Source: an uncultured bacterium | Lineage (GTDB): Bacteria > Verrucomicrobiota > Kiritimatiellia > RFP12 > UBA1067 | NCBI GenBank assembly: GCA_902764415.1 | Contig: CACWVU010000024.1 | Location: 1-40,076 of the forward strand | Length of the DNA: 40,076 nt | Direction of reading: 5' to 3' | In this document: in pieces, positions 25,797 through 35,582 of the stretch | Numbering within the stretch: position 1 is the stretch's first letter | Layout: every line of letters begins with the position of its first letter | The notes under the pieces: model-generated | What the model was told of the DNA's origin: nothing | Seen by the model: only the letters and a program-made list of their open reading frames with translations | Database searches by the model: none | Program-made: the position numbers and the translations under genes

Positions 25797-27722
25797 ATGA
25801 CTTTTCCCGCCATAGTCTTTGCGACGATGCTGGCGGCGCTCACGGTGGCGCCGTCGGACCGGCTCGCCATGGCCGACCGGCTCTTCAACCGCGGCGACTA
25901 TGCGTCCGCGCGGCGCGAGTACCTGGCGCTCAAGGGCGAGAAGGGGGTCGACGAGGCTGACGTCCTCTACCGGCTCGCGGCGGCGTCCGAGGGGATGAAG
26001 GACGCGAAGGCCGTCCGCGCCGATGCCGACGCATTCCTCGCCAAGTTCGCCGCCCATCGGCTCGCCGACCGCGTGCGGCTCATGCGCGCGCTCGTCTGCG
26101 AGGGCGAGGAGCGTCGCAAGGAGCTGAGGATGCTCGACCGCGACGACGCCGATCCGTCGCTCCGCGCCGAGGCGCTCTTCCACCTCGCGAAAATGTCCAA
26201 CGACGCCTCGCTCTACGAACGCTGCCGCAAGCTCGACCCGAAGGGGCGTTTCGCCGCCTACGCCTCGTTCTACCACGCCTCTGCCGCGCTGGAGAGCGCC
26301 GACGCCGCGGCGCGCCGCCGCGGGCTCGCGGAGCTGATGGAGATCGTCTATGGCAAGGACGCCGCGCTCGCGAAGGACGCGCTCTACCTCGCCGCGGTGC
26401 ACAGCTACCGCGAGGCGAAGTACGGCGAAAGCGCCGCGCTGCTGAAGCGATACCAGAAGCTTTATCCCGGCGACGCGCGACTGCCTGAGGTGCGGCGGCT
26501 CGTCGCGCTCAGCGAGCTCATGGGCGGACACTACGCCGCCGCGCTCGCCTGCTGCACCGACGACAAGGACGACACGCTCGTCTTCGTGAAGGCCACCGCC
26601 AACGAGCGCATGGGCAACCGCGACGAGGCGCTTGCGTTGGCGCGGAAGTACCTCGAGGAGTTTCCGCAGGGACGTCACCGCGACGCGCTCGAGCTGGAGC
26701 GCGCGAGGATGGAGTTCGACGCCGCGGCGAAGTCCGGCGACAAGGCGAAGGCGCTTGACGCGGCGAAGCGCGCCGTTGCCTTCGGCAAGGGCGTGGTTGC
26801 GTCCGACCGGCTCCGCTACGCCTGGGCGCTGGAGCTCGCCGGCGAGGTGGAGAAGGCCGAGGCGGAGTACGCGTCGGTGGCGAAGGACTTTCCCGGCAAG
26901 GGCGACGCGGCGGAGGCGATGTACCGGCGGGCGATGTCGCTCCTCCGGCGCGAGCAGTGGGCGGCGGCGGAGCTTTCGCTCGCCGAGGCGCTTGCGTCCG
27001 GGATTGACGGCGAGAGGCGCGCGCTGGCGCTCTACTGGCGCGGCGTGGCGTCTATGAGGTCTGGCCACGCGGCCGAGGGGGTGGCGCTGCTGAAGGACGC
27101 GGTCAAGGCGGGGTTGCCGCTCGACGAGTCGCGCGAGGCGCGGCTGATGATCGCCGACGCGGACTTCAACGCCGGTCGCACTGAAGAGGCCAAGGCGGCG
27201 TACAAGGAGCTGATCAGCCAGGGCGCGCTCGAGCGGATGGGCGCGGCGAAGACGCTGTCGGTTGGCAAGCTGCTCGGCGGCGAGGAGGCGAGGCTCTGTG
27301 CGCAGTCGCTGGTGAAGAGCGACTCCGCCGAGTGGCGCCAGGCCGGCTACGCGCTGCTCGGATCGGTGGAAGAGGAGTCTGGCGCGTACGGCGCCGCGGT
27401 CTACGCCTATTCGAAGGCGATGGAGGAGAAGTGCTCCACCGAGTCGCTCGCCAAGGTGGCGCTGCGGCTCGGGGTGCTCGAGTCTCGCGGCGGCGACCCG
27501 GTCAAGGCAGAGGAGGCGCTGAAGCGCGCGGTGGAGCTGAACGCCAAGGACCAGTCCGCGCGCGCCGAGGCGTACCTCGCGCTCGCCGAGGCCGCGCTCC
27601 AGCGCCACGACGTCGAGAAGGCGCGCGGCTACGCGACGGTGGTGACCACGCTTTTCGAAAACTCGCCGTTCGCGAAACGGGCCGAGGAGATCCTCAAGTC
27701 CAATCTGGAGGAGGCGCAATGA
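25797..27722 (+). CDS. Exported TPR-repeat protein
   Basis: A 641-residue protein with an N-terminal hydrophobic segment (MTFPAIVFATMLAALTVA) that looks like a signal peptide, then tandem helical repeats of TPR/Sel1-like type over nearly the whole length: for example GDYASARREYLALKG, YGESAALLKRYQKLYPGDARLPEVRRLVAL, GEVEKAEAEYASVAKDFPGKGDAAEAMYRRAMSLL, GRTEEAKAAYKELISQG and DPVKAEEALKRAVELNAKDQSARAEAYLALAEAAL. Such proteins scaffold envelope complexes (YbgF, BamD, BatC/E types). The stop overlaps the VWA gene as ATGA, so both are made together and probably act together in the periplasm. It starts directly behind a leaderless-type promoter. Role unknown. Confidence 0.85.
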   Translation: MTFPAIVFATMLAALTVAPSDRLAMADRLFNRGDYASARREYLALKGEKGVDEADVLYRLAAASEGMKDAKAVRADADAFLAKFAAHRLADRVRLMRALVCEGEERRKELRMLDRDDADPSLRAEALFHLAKMSNDASLYERCRKLDPKGRFAAYASFYHASAALESADAAARRRGLAELMEIVYGKDAALAKDALYLAAVHSYREAKYGESAALLKRYQKLYPGDARLPEVRRLVALSELMGGHYAAALACCTDDKDDTLVFVKATANERMGNRDEALALARKYLEEFPQGRHRDALELERARMEFDAAAKSGDKAKALDAAKRAVAFGKGVVASDRLRYAWALELAGEVEKAEAEYASVAKDFPGKGDAAEAMYRRAMSLLRREQWAAAELSLAEALASGIDGERRALALYWRGVASMRSGHAAEGVALLKDAVKAGLPLDESREARLMIADADFNAGRTEEAKAAYKELISQGALERMGAAKTLSVGKLLGGEEARLCAQSLVKSDSAEWRQAGYALLGSVEEESGAYGAAVYAYSKAMEEKCSTESLAKVALRLGVLESRGGDPVKAEEALKRAVELNAKDQSARAEAYLALAEAALQRHDVEKARGYATVVTTLFENSPFAKRAEEILKSNLEEAQ

Positions 27723-29347
27723 AGGGCGGCGGTTTTTCGCTGGACATCATAATCGCCGCGCTGATCGTCTCCGCGGCGCTTCACGCGGGGCTCATGTTCT
27801 GGGTGCGTCCACAGGTGATGACCCATTCGACGATCCAGCGCCGGTCGGACAGACGCGGCCCGATGCGGGTCGTCAAGGCCGAGGCGCCGCCGGAGCCGGT
27901 GCGGTTCGAGGCGGTGGAGGACCTCGCCGCGGAGAAGTCCGCGCCCGAGGCCGCCGAGGCCACGGCCTCGCTGCCGGCGGTGGAGGCTGCGGCGCCGTCC
28001 GAGGGCGAGCGCATCGCCGTTCCTAAGCCCGAGCTGCCGCCCGAGGTGCTCGTCCGCACCGTTCCCGAGGGTTCCCGCGAGCTGCCCGAGGCCGCGGCGG
28101 AAGACGGCTTCTCCGCGCCGGCCGCGCCGCCGAAGATGGCGATGGAGAGCCCGAAGCTCGCGCCCGCGGCAGAAGCGCCTGCGCCGTCTTTGCTTGGCGT
28201 GGCGCTGCCGCCTGCGCCGGTCTTCGAGGCGCCGGTTTTCTCGTCCGCCGCCGTCGTGGAGCCTGGCGCCGTCGCGAAGATCGACGCCGGGGAGAAGGAC
28301 GAAGGCGCCGAATCCGGCGAGGACGCCTCCGACGCGGTGATGCCGAAGGTGGACGAGGCGGTGGTGGAGAAGGAGAAGGAGGCGGTGCGCTCGCTCGTCG
28401 ACGCCGAGGACGCGAAGGAGATGAATTCCGTCGTCAGGGCATCGGTTGAGAGCGGCGTCGACGGCGGCTGGCGCTACTTCAAGGTGAAGCTCGATCCGTC
28501 CGAGTCGCTGGAGACGGTGCCGAAGGACCTCGTGGTGCTGATCGACGCGTCCGGCTCGATCGGCAAGGACCGCATGGGCTCCATCCGCAGCGCGGCGAAG
28601 CGGATCCTGCGCTCGGCCGCCAACACCGGCGACCGCTTCAACCTCGTCGCCTTCCGCGACCGCTACTCCTACGCGTTCAAGTCCTGGCAGGACTTCAACA
28701 CCGCGACCTTCGACGCCGCCGACCGCTGGCTCAACGGCGTCGCGCCATACGGCCGCACCGACGTCTTCCGCACCATCTCCTCGGTGCTTACCCTGCCGCG
28801 CGACCCGAAGCGCCCGCTCGTCGCACTCGTCGTCACCGACGGCGACGCCAACGCCGGCGTGAGCGACACCGCCTCGATCCTCTCGCGCTTCACCGCGCTC
28901 AACGACGGGCTGGTGAGCGTCTACATGTACGGCGTGAAGGAGTCCGCCAACCGCGAGCTCATCGACATCCTCACCCGCGGCAACCGCGGCGAGAGCTTCG
29001 TCTTCGAGGGCTCGCGCTTCCGCGCCGGCGAGGGGCTGGAGGCGCTTTCGGAGCGCTTCCGCGACCCGGTGCAGAGCGACCTCAGGCTCGTCTTCGCCTC
29101 CGACTCGCGTGCCGAGGCGTATCCGCGGCTGCTGCGCAACCTCTACCGCGGGCGCGGCGTGGAGCTGGTGGGGCGCGTGCCGATTGACGAGAAGAAGGTC
29201 TCGTTCTCGCTCAAGGGGCTCAACGGCGCGCAGGCGTTCGAGAGCTACTTCACGCTCGACATCGGCAAGGACGGCGGGCGGGGCGCGGCGCTCGCCGGCG
29301 AATGGCGCGCGGAGAAGGCGGTGGAGGACCGATTCCGCGCGAAGTAG
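27719..29347 (+). CDS. TonB-like anchored VWA-domain protein
   Basis: A 542-residue protein. It has one N-terminal transmembrane helix (about 7-29), a long linker rich in Ala, Pro, Glu and Val (about 50-240, with EAPPEPVRFE, PAAEAPAPS and the like) as in TonB proteins spanning the periplasm, and a von Willebrand factor A domain (about 270-450). The MIDAS metal site is complete: DASGS near residue 276, a Thr in GRTDVF, and TDGDAN near 373. A beta-rich tail follows. The anchor and linker suggest that the VWA domain reaches across the periplasm from the inner membrane. It is coupled to the TPR protein by an ATGA overlap. The arrangement recalls Bat operons (VWA plus TPR partners), but batB, moxR and the DUF58 gene are absent here. 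Function unknown. Confidence 0.85.
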   Translation: MKGGGFSLDIIIAALIVSAALHAGLMFWVRPQVMTHSTIQRRSDRRGPMRVVKAEAPPEPVRFEAVEDLAAEKSAPEAAEATASLPAVEAAAPSEGERIAVPKPELPPEVLVRTVPEGSRELPEAAAEDGFSAPAAPPKMAMESPKLAPAAEAPAPSLLGVALPPAPVFEAPVFSSAAVVEPGAVAKIDAGEKDEGAESGEDASDAVMPKVDEAVVEKEKEAVRSLVDAEDAKEMNSVVRASVESGVDGGWRYFKVKLDPSESLETVPKDLVVLIDASGSIGKDRMGSIRSAAKRILRSAANTGDRFNLVAFRDRYSYAFKSWQDFNTATFDAADRWLNGVAPYGRTDVFRTISSVLTLPRDPKRPLVALVVTDGDANAGVSDTASILSRFTALNDGLVSVYMYGVKESANRELIDILTRGNRGESFVFEGSRFRAGEGLEALSERFRDPVQSDLRLVFASDSRAEAYPRLLRNLYRGRGVELVGRVPIDEKKVSFSLKGLNGAQAFESYFTLDIGKDGGRGAALAGEWRAEKAVEDRFRAK

Positions 29348-29383
29348 TTTTTTCAGCCAGTACAACGAAAGGGAAAAACGCCA

Positions 29384-30631
29384 ATGAAGGCAAAGCAGGC
29401 TATTATCTGGACGGTGGCGCTCGTGGTGGGCGCGGGACTCGGCATGCTCGGCTGCGCCCCGCTCGACCGGTTCATGGACTTCGTGGCGTCGGCCTACACG
29501 CGCGCGTTCCAGTTCGTCGCCATTCCGACGGTCGCGCTCGCGATCCTCACCGCGATGGCCTCGCTTGGCGACGGCAACGCGATGGGCAAGGTGTTCGCGA
29601 AGACGTTTGCATGCACCTGCCTCACGTCGTTCATCGCGGCGCTCGTGGGGCTCGGGCTCTTCCTCGCGATCGACCCCGGGGCGCTCTCGCCTGACGCGAT
29701 CTCGGCGGTGGGCGCCGACGCGGCGGAGAAGGTGAAGAGCCTCGCCGCCGCGCCGGACACGGTCTACGGGCACATCCTTGGCGCGATACCGAACAACCTG
29801 GTCAACCCGTTCCTCTCCGGCAACGTCCTCTCGATTGTGCTCATCTCCGCCGGCATCGGCGTCGCCATCGCCGTGCTCGGCAAGAAGAGCGAGAACGTGA
29901 AGGCGCTCCACCGGGCGCTCATCGGGCTGCAGGAGGTGTTCTTCGGCCTCATCAAGGGCCTCATCTGGGCGCTGCCGGCCGGCATCGTGGCGTTCGCCGC
30001 CCAGCTGTCCGCGCAGATGTCGGCCGGCGTGGTGGCCGACTCGATCGGCAAGTACGTCCTGGTGGTGATCGGCGGCAACGTGATCCAGTTCTTCGTGGTG
30101 CTGCCGCTCTTCTGCTACCTGCGCGGGGTCAACGGCTACAAGGTGATGCGACAGATGACTCCGGCGCTCCTGATGGCGCTCTTCACCAAGTCGTCCGCGG
30201 CGACGCTGCCGGTCACCGTCGCCACCGCCGAGAAGAACATGAAGGCGAAGCCGTGGATCGCGCGCTTCATCCTGCCGCTCTGCTGCACGATCAACATGAA
30301 CGGCTGCGCCGCGTTCATCCTGGTCACCTCGCTCTTCGTCATCCGCAGCTCGCCGGAGTGCGGCATCGCGCTCACGCTGCCGACGATGCTCGCGTGGTGC
30401 CTCATCGCCACCGTCTGCGCGATCGGCAACGCCGGCGTGCCGATGGGCTGCTACTTCCTGACGCTCTCGCTGATGGCCGGGGTCGGCGGCAACCTGATGA
30501 TCCTCGGGGTGATCCTGCCGATCTACACCATCATCGACATGATCGAGACGGCCGAGAACGTCTGGAGCGACTGCTGCATCTGCGCGGTCGTCGACAAATC
30601 GGAGAAAGACAAGGAGGCAAGGGAGTCATGA
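29384..30631 (+). CDS. Dicarboxylate/amino acid:cation symporter (DAACS)
   Basis: The 415-residue inner-membrane protein of the GltP/GltT/SstT family takes up glutamate, aspartate, serine/threonine or C4-dicarboxylates with H+ or Na+. Several hydrophobic helices are visible. The re-entrant loop motif is SSAATLPVT (HP1, serine-rich), then NMNGCAAF in place of the usual NMDGTA in TM7, GNAGVPMG in HP2, and a final IDMIETAENVWSD matching the substrate-binding TM8. The Asp-to-Asn and Gly-Thr-to-Gly-Cys changes in TM7 may alter cation use or specificity. A purine-rich GAAAGGGA precedes the ATG. It overlaps purE by 4 nt. Confidence 0.9.
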   Translation: MKAKQAIIWTVALVVGAGLGMLGCAPLDRFMDFVASAYTRAFQFVAIPTVALAILTAMASLGDGNAMGKVFAKTFACTCLTSFIAALVGLGLFLAIDPGALSPDAISAVGADAAEKVKSLAAAPDTVYGHILGAIPNNLVNPFLSGNVLSIVLISAGIGVAIAVLGKKSENVKALHRALIGLQEVFFGLIKGLIWALPAGIVAFAAQLSAQMSAGVVADSIGKYVLVVIGGNVIQFFVVLPLFCYLRGVNGYKVMRQMTPALLMALFTKSSAATLPVTVATAEKNMKAKPWIARFILPLCCTINMNGCAAFILVTSLFVIRSSPECGIALTLPTMLAWCLIATVCAIGNAGVPMGCYFLTLSLMAGVGGNLMILGVILPIYTIIDMIETAENVWSDCCICAVVDKSEKDKEARES

Positions 30632-31124
30632 GCGACAACAAACCTATGGTAGGCGTGGTGATGGGGTCCGATTCGGACTGGCCGCTGGTGCAGAAGGGCT
30701 GCGCCACCCTGGAGTCGTTCGGCGTCCCCTACGAGACGCGCGTCATCTCGGCGCACCGCACGCCGGAGGAGGCGATCGCCTACTCCAAGGGCGCGGAGGC
30801 GCGCGGGATCAAGGTGATCATCGCCTGCGCCGGCGGCGCGGCGCACCTCGCCGGCGTCCTCGCCGCGGGCACGGTGCTGCCGGTAATCGGCGTGCCGGTC
30901 GCAGGCGGAGCGCTAAACGGACTCGACGCGCTCTACGCGACGGTGCAGATGCCTTCCGGCGTGCCGGTGGCGACTGTCGCCGTGGGCTCGGCGGGACCGG
31001 TCAACGCGGCGCTCCTCGCGGTGCAGATCCTCGGCACCGCCGATCCCGCGCTGCGCGAGAAGTTCCGCGCCCACAAGGAGACGCTTAAGGCCAAGGTCGC
31101 CGCTGCGAACGAAAGGATCCACGC

Positions 31125-31128
<4 letters not shown>
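30628..31128 (+). CDS. purE: N5-carboxyaminoimidazole ribonucleotide mutase
   Basis: The 166-residue enzyme of de novo purine synthesis shifts the carboxyl group of N5-CAIR to give CAIR. Motifs [25 protein letters not shown] (catalytic His), [41 protein letters not shown] and a [16 protein letters not shown] helix fit class I PurE. AAGGAGG about 10 nt upstream serves the ATG at 30628, which overlaps the symporter stop as ATGA. purK is not next to it. Confidence 0.96.
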
Positions 31129-32111
<983 letters not shown>

Positions 32112-32124
32112 CGCCACGACGGAC

Positions 32125-32796
32125 ATGGGTCGCGGTCCGACGAGAACGCTCGCCTTCAACGGCTGGGCTGCCGGTCCGGAGGCGTGGGCGCTGACGCGCT
32201 TCCGCCGCGACTGGACGTTCAGCTACGTCGAGCAGCTGGACGGGCTGCCGGCGCGCGTCATCGCCGACTTCGACCGCGTGGTGCTCGTGGGTTTTTCGAT
32301 GGGCGGCTCGTCCGCGCTCGAGACGCTCCTGGACTTCCCGGACAAAGTCGCGGGGATCGTCCTTGTCTCCGCCGCGGTGCGGATGATGGAGGAGCGGCTC
32401 GAGCCCACGGCGGAGTTTCCGCGCGGCGAGGTGGTGTGGAAGGGGATGGGCGAGCGGCGCCTCGCGGCGCTGAGGCTCGGCACCAGGATGGTCTTTGCCC
32501 GCGACCCCTCGCCGATCTATGCGGACGCGAACCTCGACCGCGGGCTCGAGTTCCTGCGCCGAGTCGACCTCCGGCGGCGGCTGGAGGACTTTTCCGCCGA
32601 CCCTCGCGCCGCCGCGCTCAAGGTGGCGGTCGTGGCTAGCGAGCGCGACGGCATCGTCGCCCGCGGCAACGCCGAGTTTCTGAAGCGAATCTTCCCGCAG
32701 GCGTCGCTCACCTGGGTGCCGGGCATGGAGCACGTGCTGCCGATCACCGCCTCCCGCGCGGTCGACGCCGCCGTCAGGTCGGTGCATGGCGGTTAG
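32125..32796 (+). CDS. Small alpha/beta hydrolase
   Basis: A 223-residue protein with the alpha/beta-hydrolase nucleophile elbow GFSMGGSS (Ser near residue 56), an Asp in ASERDGIV and a His in GMEHVLP completing the triad. The short lid-poor architecture and the FNGWAAGPEAW start resemble pimeloyl-ACP esterases of the BioG/BioH kind, but this is only a similarity of shape; no other biotin gene is nearby. Start ATG 32125 has no clear Shine-Dalgarno sequence; it lies 13 nt after the upstream stop and is probably read through on the same transcript. It ends just before a palindromic element. Confidence 0.72.
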   Translation: MGRGPTRTLAFNGWAAGPEAWALTRFRRDWTFSYVEQLDGLPARVIADFDRVVLVGFSMGGSSALETLLDFPDKVAGIVLVSAAVRMMEERLEPTAEFPRGEVVWKGMGERRLAALRLGTRMVFARDPSPIYADANLDRGLEFLRRVDLRRRLEDFSADPRAAALKVAVVASERDGIVARGNAEFLKRIFPQASLTWVPGMEHVLPITASRAVDAAVRSVHGG

Positions 32797-32805
32797 TGCG
32801 GTTTT

Positions 32806-33032
32806 AAACTCCGATGGTTGGGGTTCTCGCTAACGCTTCACTGCTTCGCGTCTGACAACCACAATTCATTTCTTTGTATTACCTGTTTTATATCTGGGGG
32901 CACATCCCCCAGACCCCCTGCGGCGAAGCCGCAGATAAAATCAGTGGTCATCGTGGCCGTAGCTAATGAATGTTAGTCGAGAAGCCATTACAATTCTGCG
33001 GAGCGTTAGCGAGAGCGCACGGATCGGAGTTT
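32806..33032. mobile_element. MITE-like palindromic element (227 bp)
   Basis: The ends are inverted repeats: AAACTCCGAT at 32806-32815 with ATCGGAGTTT at 33023-33032, and further in TCTCGCTAACGCT at 32825-32837 with AGCGTTAGCGAGA at 33002-33014, both perfect. Inside are two strong hairpins, TCTGGGGG/CCCCCAGA at 32893-32913 and CTGCGGC/GCCGCAG at 32918-32934. The element has no coding capacity and is clearly richer in A+T than its surroundings. No target-site duplication is obvious. It lies between convergent genes, so its hairpins could also stop transcription from both sides. Confidence 0.65.
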
Positions 33033-33092
33033 CATACACTACGCCTCCAATGCTTCCACAAAATTCATTGAAGAACAGAAAATGCAGACGGG

Positions 33093-33701
33093 TCAGCCTT
33101 CCCAGGGGCGGACGCGGAGGCGGGCGCCGAGGCCTTCGGCGATGGCGCGGCAGCGCGCCTGCTTGGCCGCGTCGGTGACTGGCTCGCCGACGACGGTCAT
33201 CACCACTTCCGGGACGCATTGCACCGCGTCGTGCGAGAAGGCGAGCATGGCGGGGTAGGCGTCGGCCCCGAACTTCGGGCGGCACACGGCGAGGTATTCG
33301 GCCGGGTCGTCGGTGTTGAGGCTGATGGAGAGGCAGTCGACCTTGCCTGCGAAGAGCGCGGCGGTGGGGCGGCCGTTGACGAGGTCGGAAAGCCCGTTCG
33401 TGTTCACCCTCACGCGCAGCGAGGGGTCGCGCGCCTTCATGTGCGCGGCGGCGGCGAGCAGCACGTCGAGCCTCTCGGTGGGCTCGCCGTAGCCGCAGAA
33501 GACGACTTCGCGGAAGCGCGTCCAGTCCTGTGCGTCGAGGCTTGCGGTCACCTCGTCGAGCGTCGGCTCGCGCTCGAGCCAGAGCGAGCCGGAGCCGTAG
33601 ACGCCGCTCGCGTTGTTCCGGAGGCAGAAGGTGCAGGCGCAGGGACAGCGGTTGGTGAGGTTGACGTAGACCGACGACTTGACCTGGTAGGTGATGGTCA
33701 T
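33093..33701 (-). CDS. Radical SAM protein, TatD-associated type
   Basis: A 202-residue radical S-adenosylmethionine protein. The cluster-binding motif is CPCACTFC (CxxxCxxC) within YVNLTNRCPCACTFCLRNN, followed by SLWLEREPTLDEV and the SAM-binding GYGEPTER. This short form with LWLEREPT and VVFCGYGEPT is typical of the radical SAM proteins found beside TatD nucleases; no tatD gene is in the window. Its reaction is unknown. The ATG at 33701 overlaps the stop of the pyridoxamine kinase gene as ATGA, so the two form an operon on the minus strand. Confidence 0.8.
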   Translation of the reverse strand: MTITYQVKSSVYVNLTNRCPCACTFCLRNNASGVYGSGSLWLEREPTLDEVTASLDAQDWTRFREVVFCGYGEPTERLDVLLAAAAHMKARDPSLRVRVNTNGLSDLVNGRPTAALFAGKVDCLSISLNTDDPAEYLAVCRPKFGADAYPAMLAFSHDAVQCVPEVVMTVVGEPVTDAAKQARCRAIAEGLGARLRVRPWEG

Positions 33702-34573
33702 TTCACGAGCTCCCCAATGACTTCCTCGATCGCGAGGCCGTCCTTCTCCGGCAGCCCCAGCTCCACCGAGCGGCGCACCGCGCTCGCGGTGAAGGCGCTG
33801 GCGCGGCGGACGGACTCGGCGAAGTCGACGCCGTTCACCGCGTCCGCCAGGATCACCGAGGCGAATACGTCCCCGGTGCCGCTGCGGTCGCCGCCGATCT
33901 TCCGCTCCGCGCAGAGGACTGGCGCGCGGCCCGAGACGTAGACGAAGTTCACGAGCGTTTCGCCGCGGGGGATGCCGGAGACGACGACGCGGCCGGTGCC
34001 GCGTTCGGCGAGGCGGCGGCAGATCGACTCCAGCTCGGCGTCGGAAAAATCGGTGCGGTAGGGCTCGTCGGCGAGGATGCACGCCTCGGTCAGGTTGGGC
34101 GTGAGGACGTCGGCGACGTCGAGGAAGCTGCGCATCGACTCGGCGAGCGCGTCGTCGTAGGTGGCGTAGAGGCGGCCGTAGTCGCCCATCACCGGGTCGA
34201 CGCAGACGACGGTCCGCTCGTCGCGGAAGGCGGCGATGAAGCGCTTGACGAAGTCCACCTGCTCGCGCGAGCCGAGGAAGCCGGACTGGATGGCATCGAA
34301 CCTGAGGCCGAGGCGCTTCCACTCGCGGATGTAGTCGTCGAGACTGGCGGTGTTGTCGGTCCACGAAAACGACTCGAAGCCGGTATGGTTGGTGAAAAAG
34401 GCGGTGGGCACGGGGCAACACTGCACCTTCATCGCGGAGAGGATGGGGATCGTGACCGCGAGCGAGCAGCGCCCGAAGCTGGTGAAGTCGTTGATGACGG
34501 CCGCCTTGCGCTGGCGGTTGTGGTCGGGCCTGTCCGCCTGGGCGGCGGCCGCGTCTCTCGCTGTCCTCTGCAT
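33698..34573 (-). CDS. pdxY: Pyridoxamine/pyridoxal kinase
   Basis: A 291-residue ribokinase-fold vitamin B6 kinase of the salvage pathway. The segment INDFTSFGRCSLAVTIPILSAM followed by VQCCPVPTAFFTNHTGF is very characteristic of pyridoxamine kinases in gut bacteria, with later VCVDPVMGDYGRLYATY and the ATP-site GTGDVFASVILADAVNG (GTGD anion hole, catalytic Asp). About 25 residues (MQRTARDAAAAQADRPDHNRQ) precede the conserved core, so a later start is possible, but ATG 34573 sits 10 nt behind a -10 hexamer. The upstream promoter overlaps the 3' flank of the L,D-transpeptidase gene. Confidence 0.9.
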   Translation of the reverse strand: MQRTARDAAAAQADRPDHNRQRKAAVINDFTSFGRCSLAVTIPILSAMKVQCCPVPTAFFTNHTGFESFSWTDNTASLDDYIREWKRLGLRFDAIQSGFLGSREQVDFVKRFIAAFRDERTVVCVDPVMGDYGRLYATYDDALAESMRSFLDVADVLTPNLTEACILADEPYRTDFSDAELESICRRLAERGTGRVVVSGIPRGETLVNFVYVSGRAPVLCAERKIGGDRSGTGDVFASVILADAVNGVDFAESVRRASAFTASAVRRSVELGLPEKDGLAIEEVIGELVK

Positions 34574-34582
34574 GGATTGCGT

Positions 34583-34591
34583 ATTATACCA
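34583..34591 (-). promoter_or_regulatory. Extended -10 promoter of pdxY (leaderless type, minus strand)
   Basis: Read on the minus strand: TGGTATAAT followed by ACGCAA. The hexamer ends 10 nt before the A of the ATG at 34573, so at most a 2-4 nt leader is expected. Confidence 0.82.
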
Positions 34592-34604
34592 AATTGACCC
34601 GGGG

Positions 34605-35528
34605 TCAGGGCAGGATGAGGACGCTGGTGCCGACGGGGCACATGGCGTAGAGGCGCGCGGCGTTCCAGTTCGCGAGGCGGAAGCAGCCGTGCGACTCGGC
34701 GTTGCCGATCGTCGCCGGGCGCGGGGTGCCGTGGATGCCGTAGCCGGGCAGGTTAAGCCCCAGCCAGGCGACGCCGATCGGCGAGTTGGGCCCCTCCGGC
34801 AGCACGTACCGCCGCGGCCGCTGCCCGGGCGGCGTGTAGTCAGGCGTGTAGGTGTAGTTCGGGTTGGCGATCGCGTTGACGATCTTCAGGTTCCCGTGCG
34901 GAGGCAGCTTCGCCTTGTCGCGGGCGATCGAGCAGGGGAAAATCGCGAGGCACTCGTTTGCCTTGCCGAAGACCCGGATCTCGAAGTTGGAGAGCGACAC
35001 CTCGACGCGGTCGGCGACCGGCATCTTCGCCGGGCGCTGCCCGCTCCACGACCCGAGGTAGCTTTCCATCGTCGGGAAGTCCGGGATGACGAGCCTGAGC
35101 CCGGGCTTGACGTGCTCCCAGTCCACGCCAGGGTTCATGCGCTCCAGCGCGCGCTCCGAGAGGTGGCCGCGCTCGGCGAACATCTCCTTGATCGACTCGT
35201 AGCCGAGGCGCGCGAGCGCGGACTTCCCGGCCGGCGACTCCGGCACCTTCACGAGCGCGGCGAGGTCCGCGGCGGTCACGGTCTCGATGCGGAAGATGTT
35301 GCCGGAACTGGCGAAGAAGCGGTCGTAGGCGGCGTCGGGGGTGGACGGAACCGCCGCGCCCGGCGCCGTCCTCCTGGCATATTCGGCGAGCGCTCGCTCG
35401 CTCTTGCGGCCCCACACCCCGTCGATGGTGCTGCAAGAGCACGCCTCGCGGTCCAGGCAGATCTGGAGCGCGAGCGTCTTCGTCTCGGCGAACGCCATCG
35501 AGCAGATTAGAAGGGCGGCGGCTAACAT
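34605..35528 (-). CDS. L,D-transpeptidase (YkuD domain) with signal peptide
   Basis: A 307-residue exported enzyme that forms 3-3 peptidoglycan cross-links or attaches proteins to the wall. It has a signal peptide MLAAALLICSMAFA, an N-terminal region with a peptidoglycan-binding look (about residues 20-55, DGVWGRKSERALAEYAR), a LysM-like segment (LSERALERMNPGVDWEHVKPGLRLVIP), then the YkuD domain with IHGTPRPATIG and the catalytic SHGCFRLAN (Cys). The start at 35528 is chosen over longer frames because it gives the signal peptide and lies 10 nt behind a TGGTATAAT promoter; upstream in-frame residues come from the repeat region. Confidence 0.9.
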   Translation of the reverse strand: MLAAALLICSMAFAETKTLALQICLDREACSCSTIDGVWGRKSERALAEYARRTAPGAAVPSTPDAAYDRFFASSGNIFRIETVTAADLAALVKVPESPAGKSALARLGYESIKEMFAERGHLSERALERMNPGVDWEHVKPGLRLVIPDFPTMESYLGSWSGQRPAKMPVADRVEVSLSNFEIRVFGKANECLAIFPCSIARDKAKLPPHGNLKIVNAIANPNYTYTPDYTPPGQRPRRYVLPEGPNSPIGVAWLGLNLPGYGIHGTPRPATIGNAESHGCFRLANWNAARLYAMCPVGTSVLILP

Positions 35529-35537
35529 AGGTTGCGT

Positions 35538-35546
35538 ATTATACCA
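35538..35546 (-). promoter_or_regulatory. Extended -10 promoter of the L,D-transpeptidase gene (leaderless type, minus strand)
   Basis: On the minus strand, GAATTTGGTATAATACGCAA is nearly identical to the pdxY promoter. The hexamer ends 10 nt before the start codon at 35528. The palindrome CGCGCGCTTCGCGCG lies just upstream (35557-35571). Confidence 0.82.
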
Positions 35547-35582
35547 AATTCGTGACGCGCGCTTCGCGCGAAGTGTCTTAGC

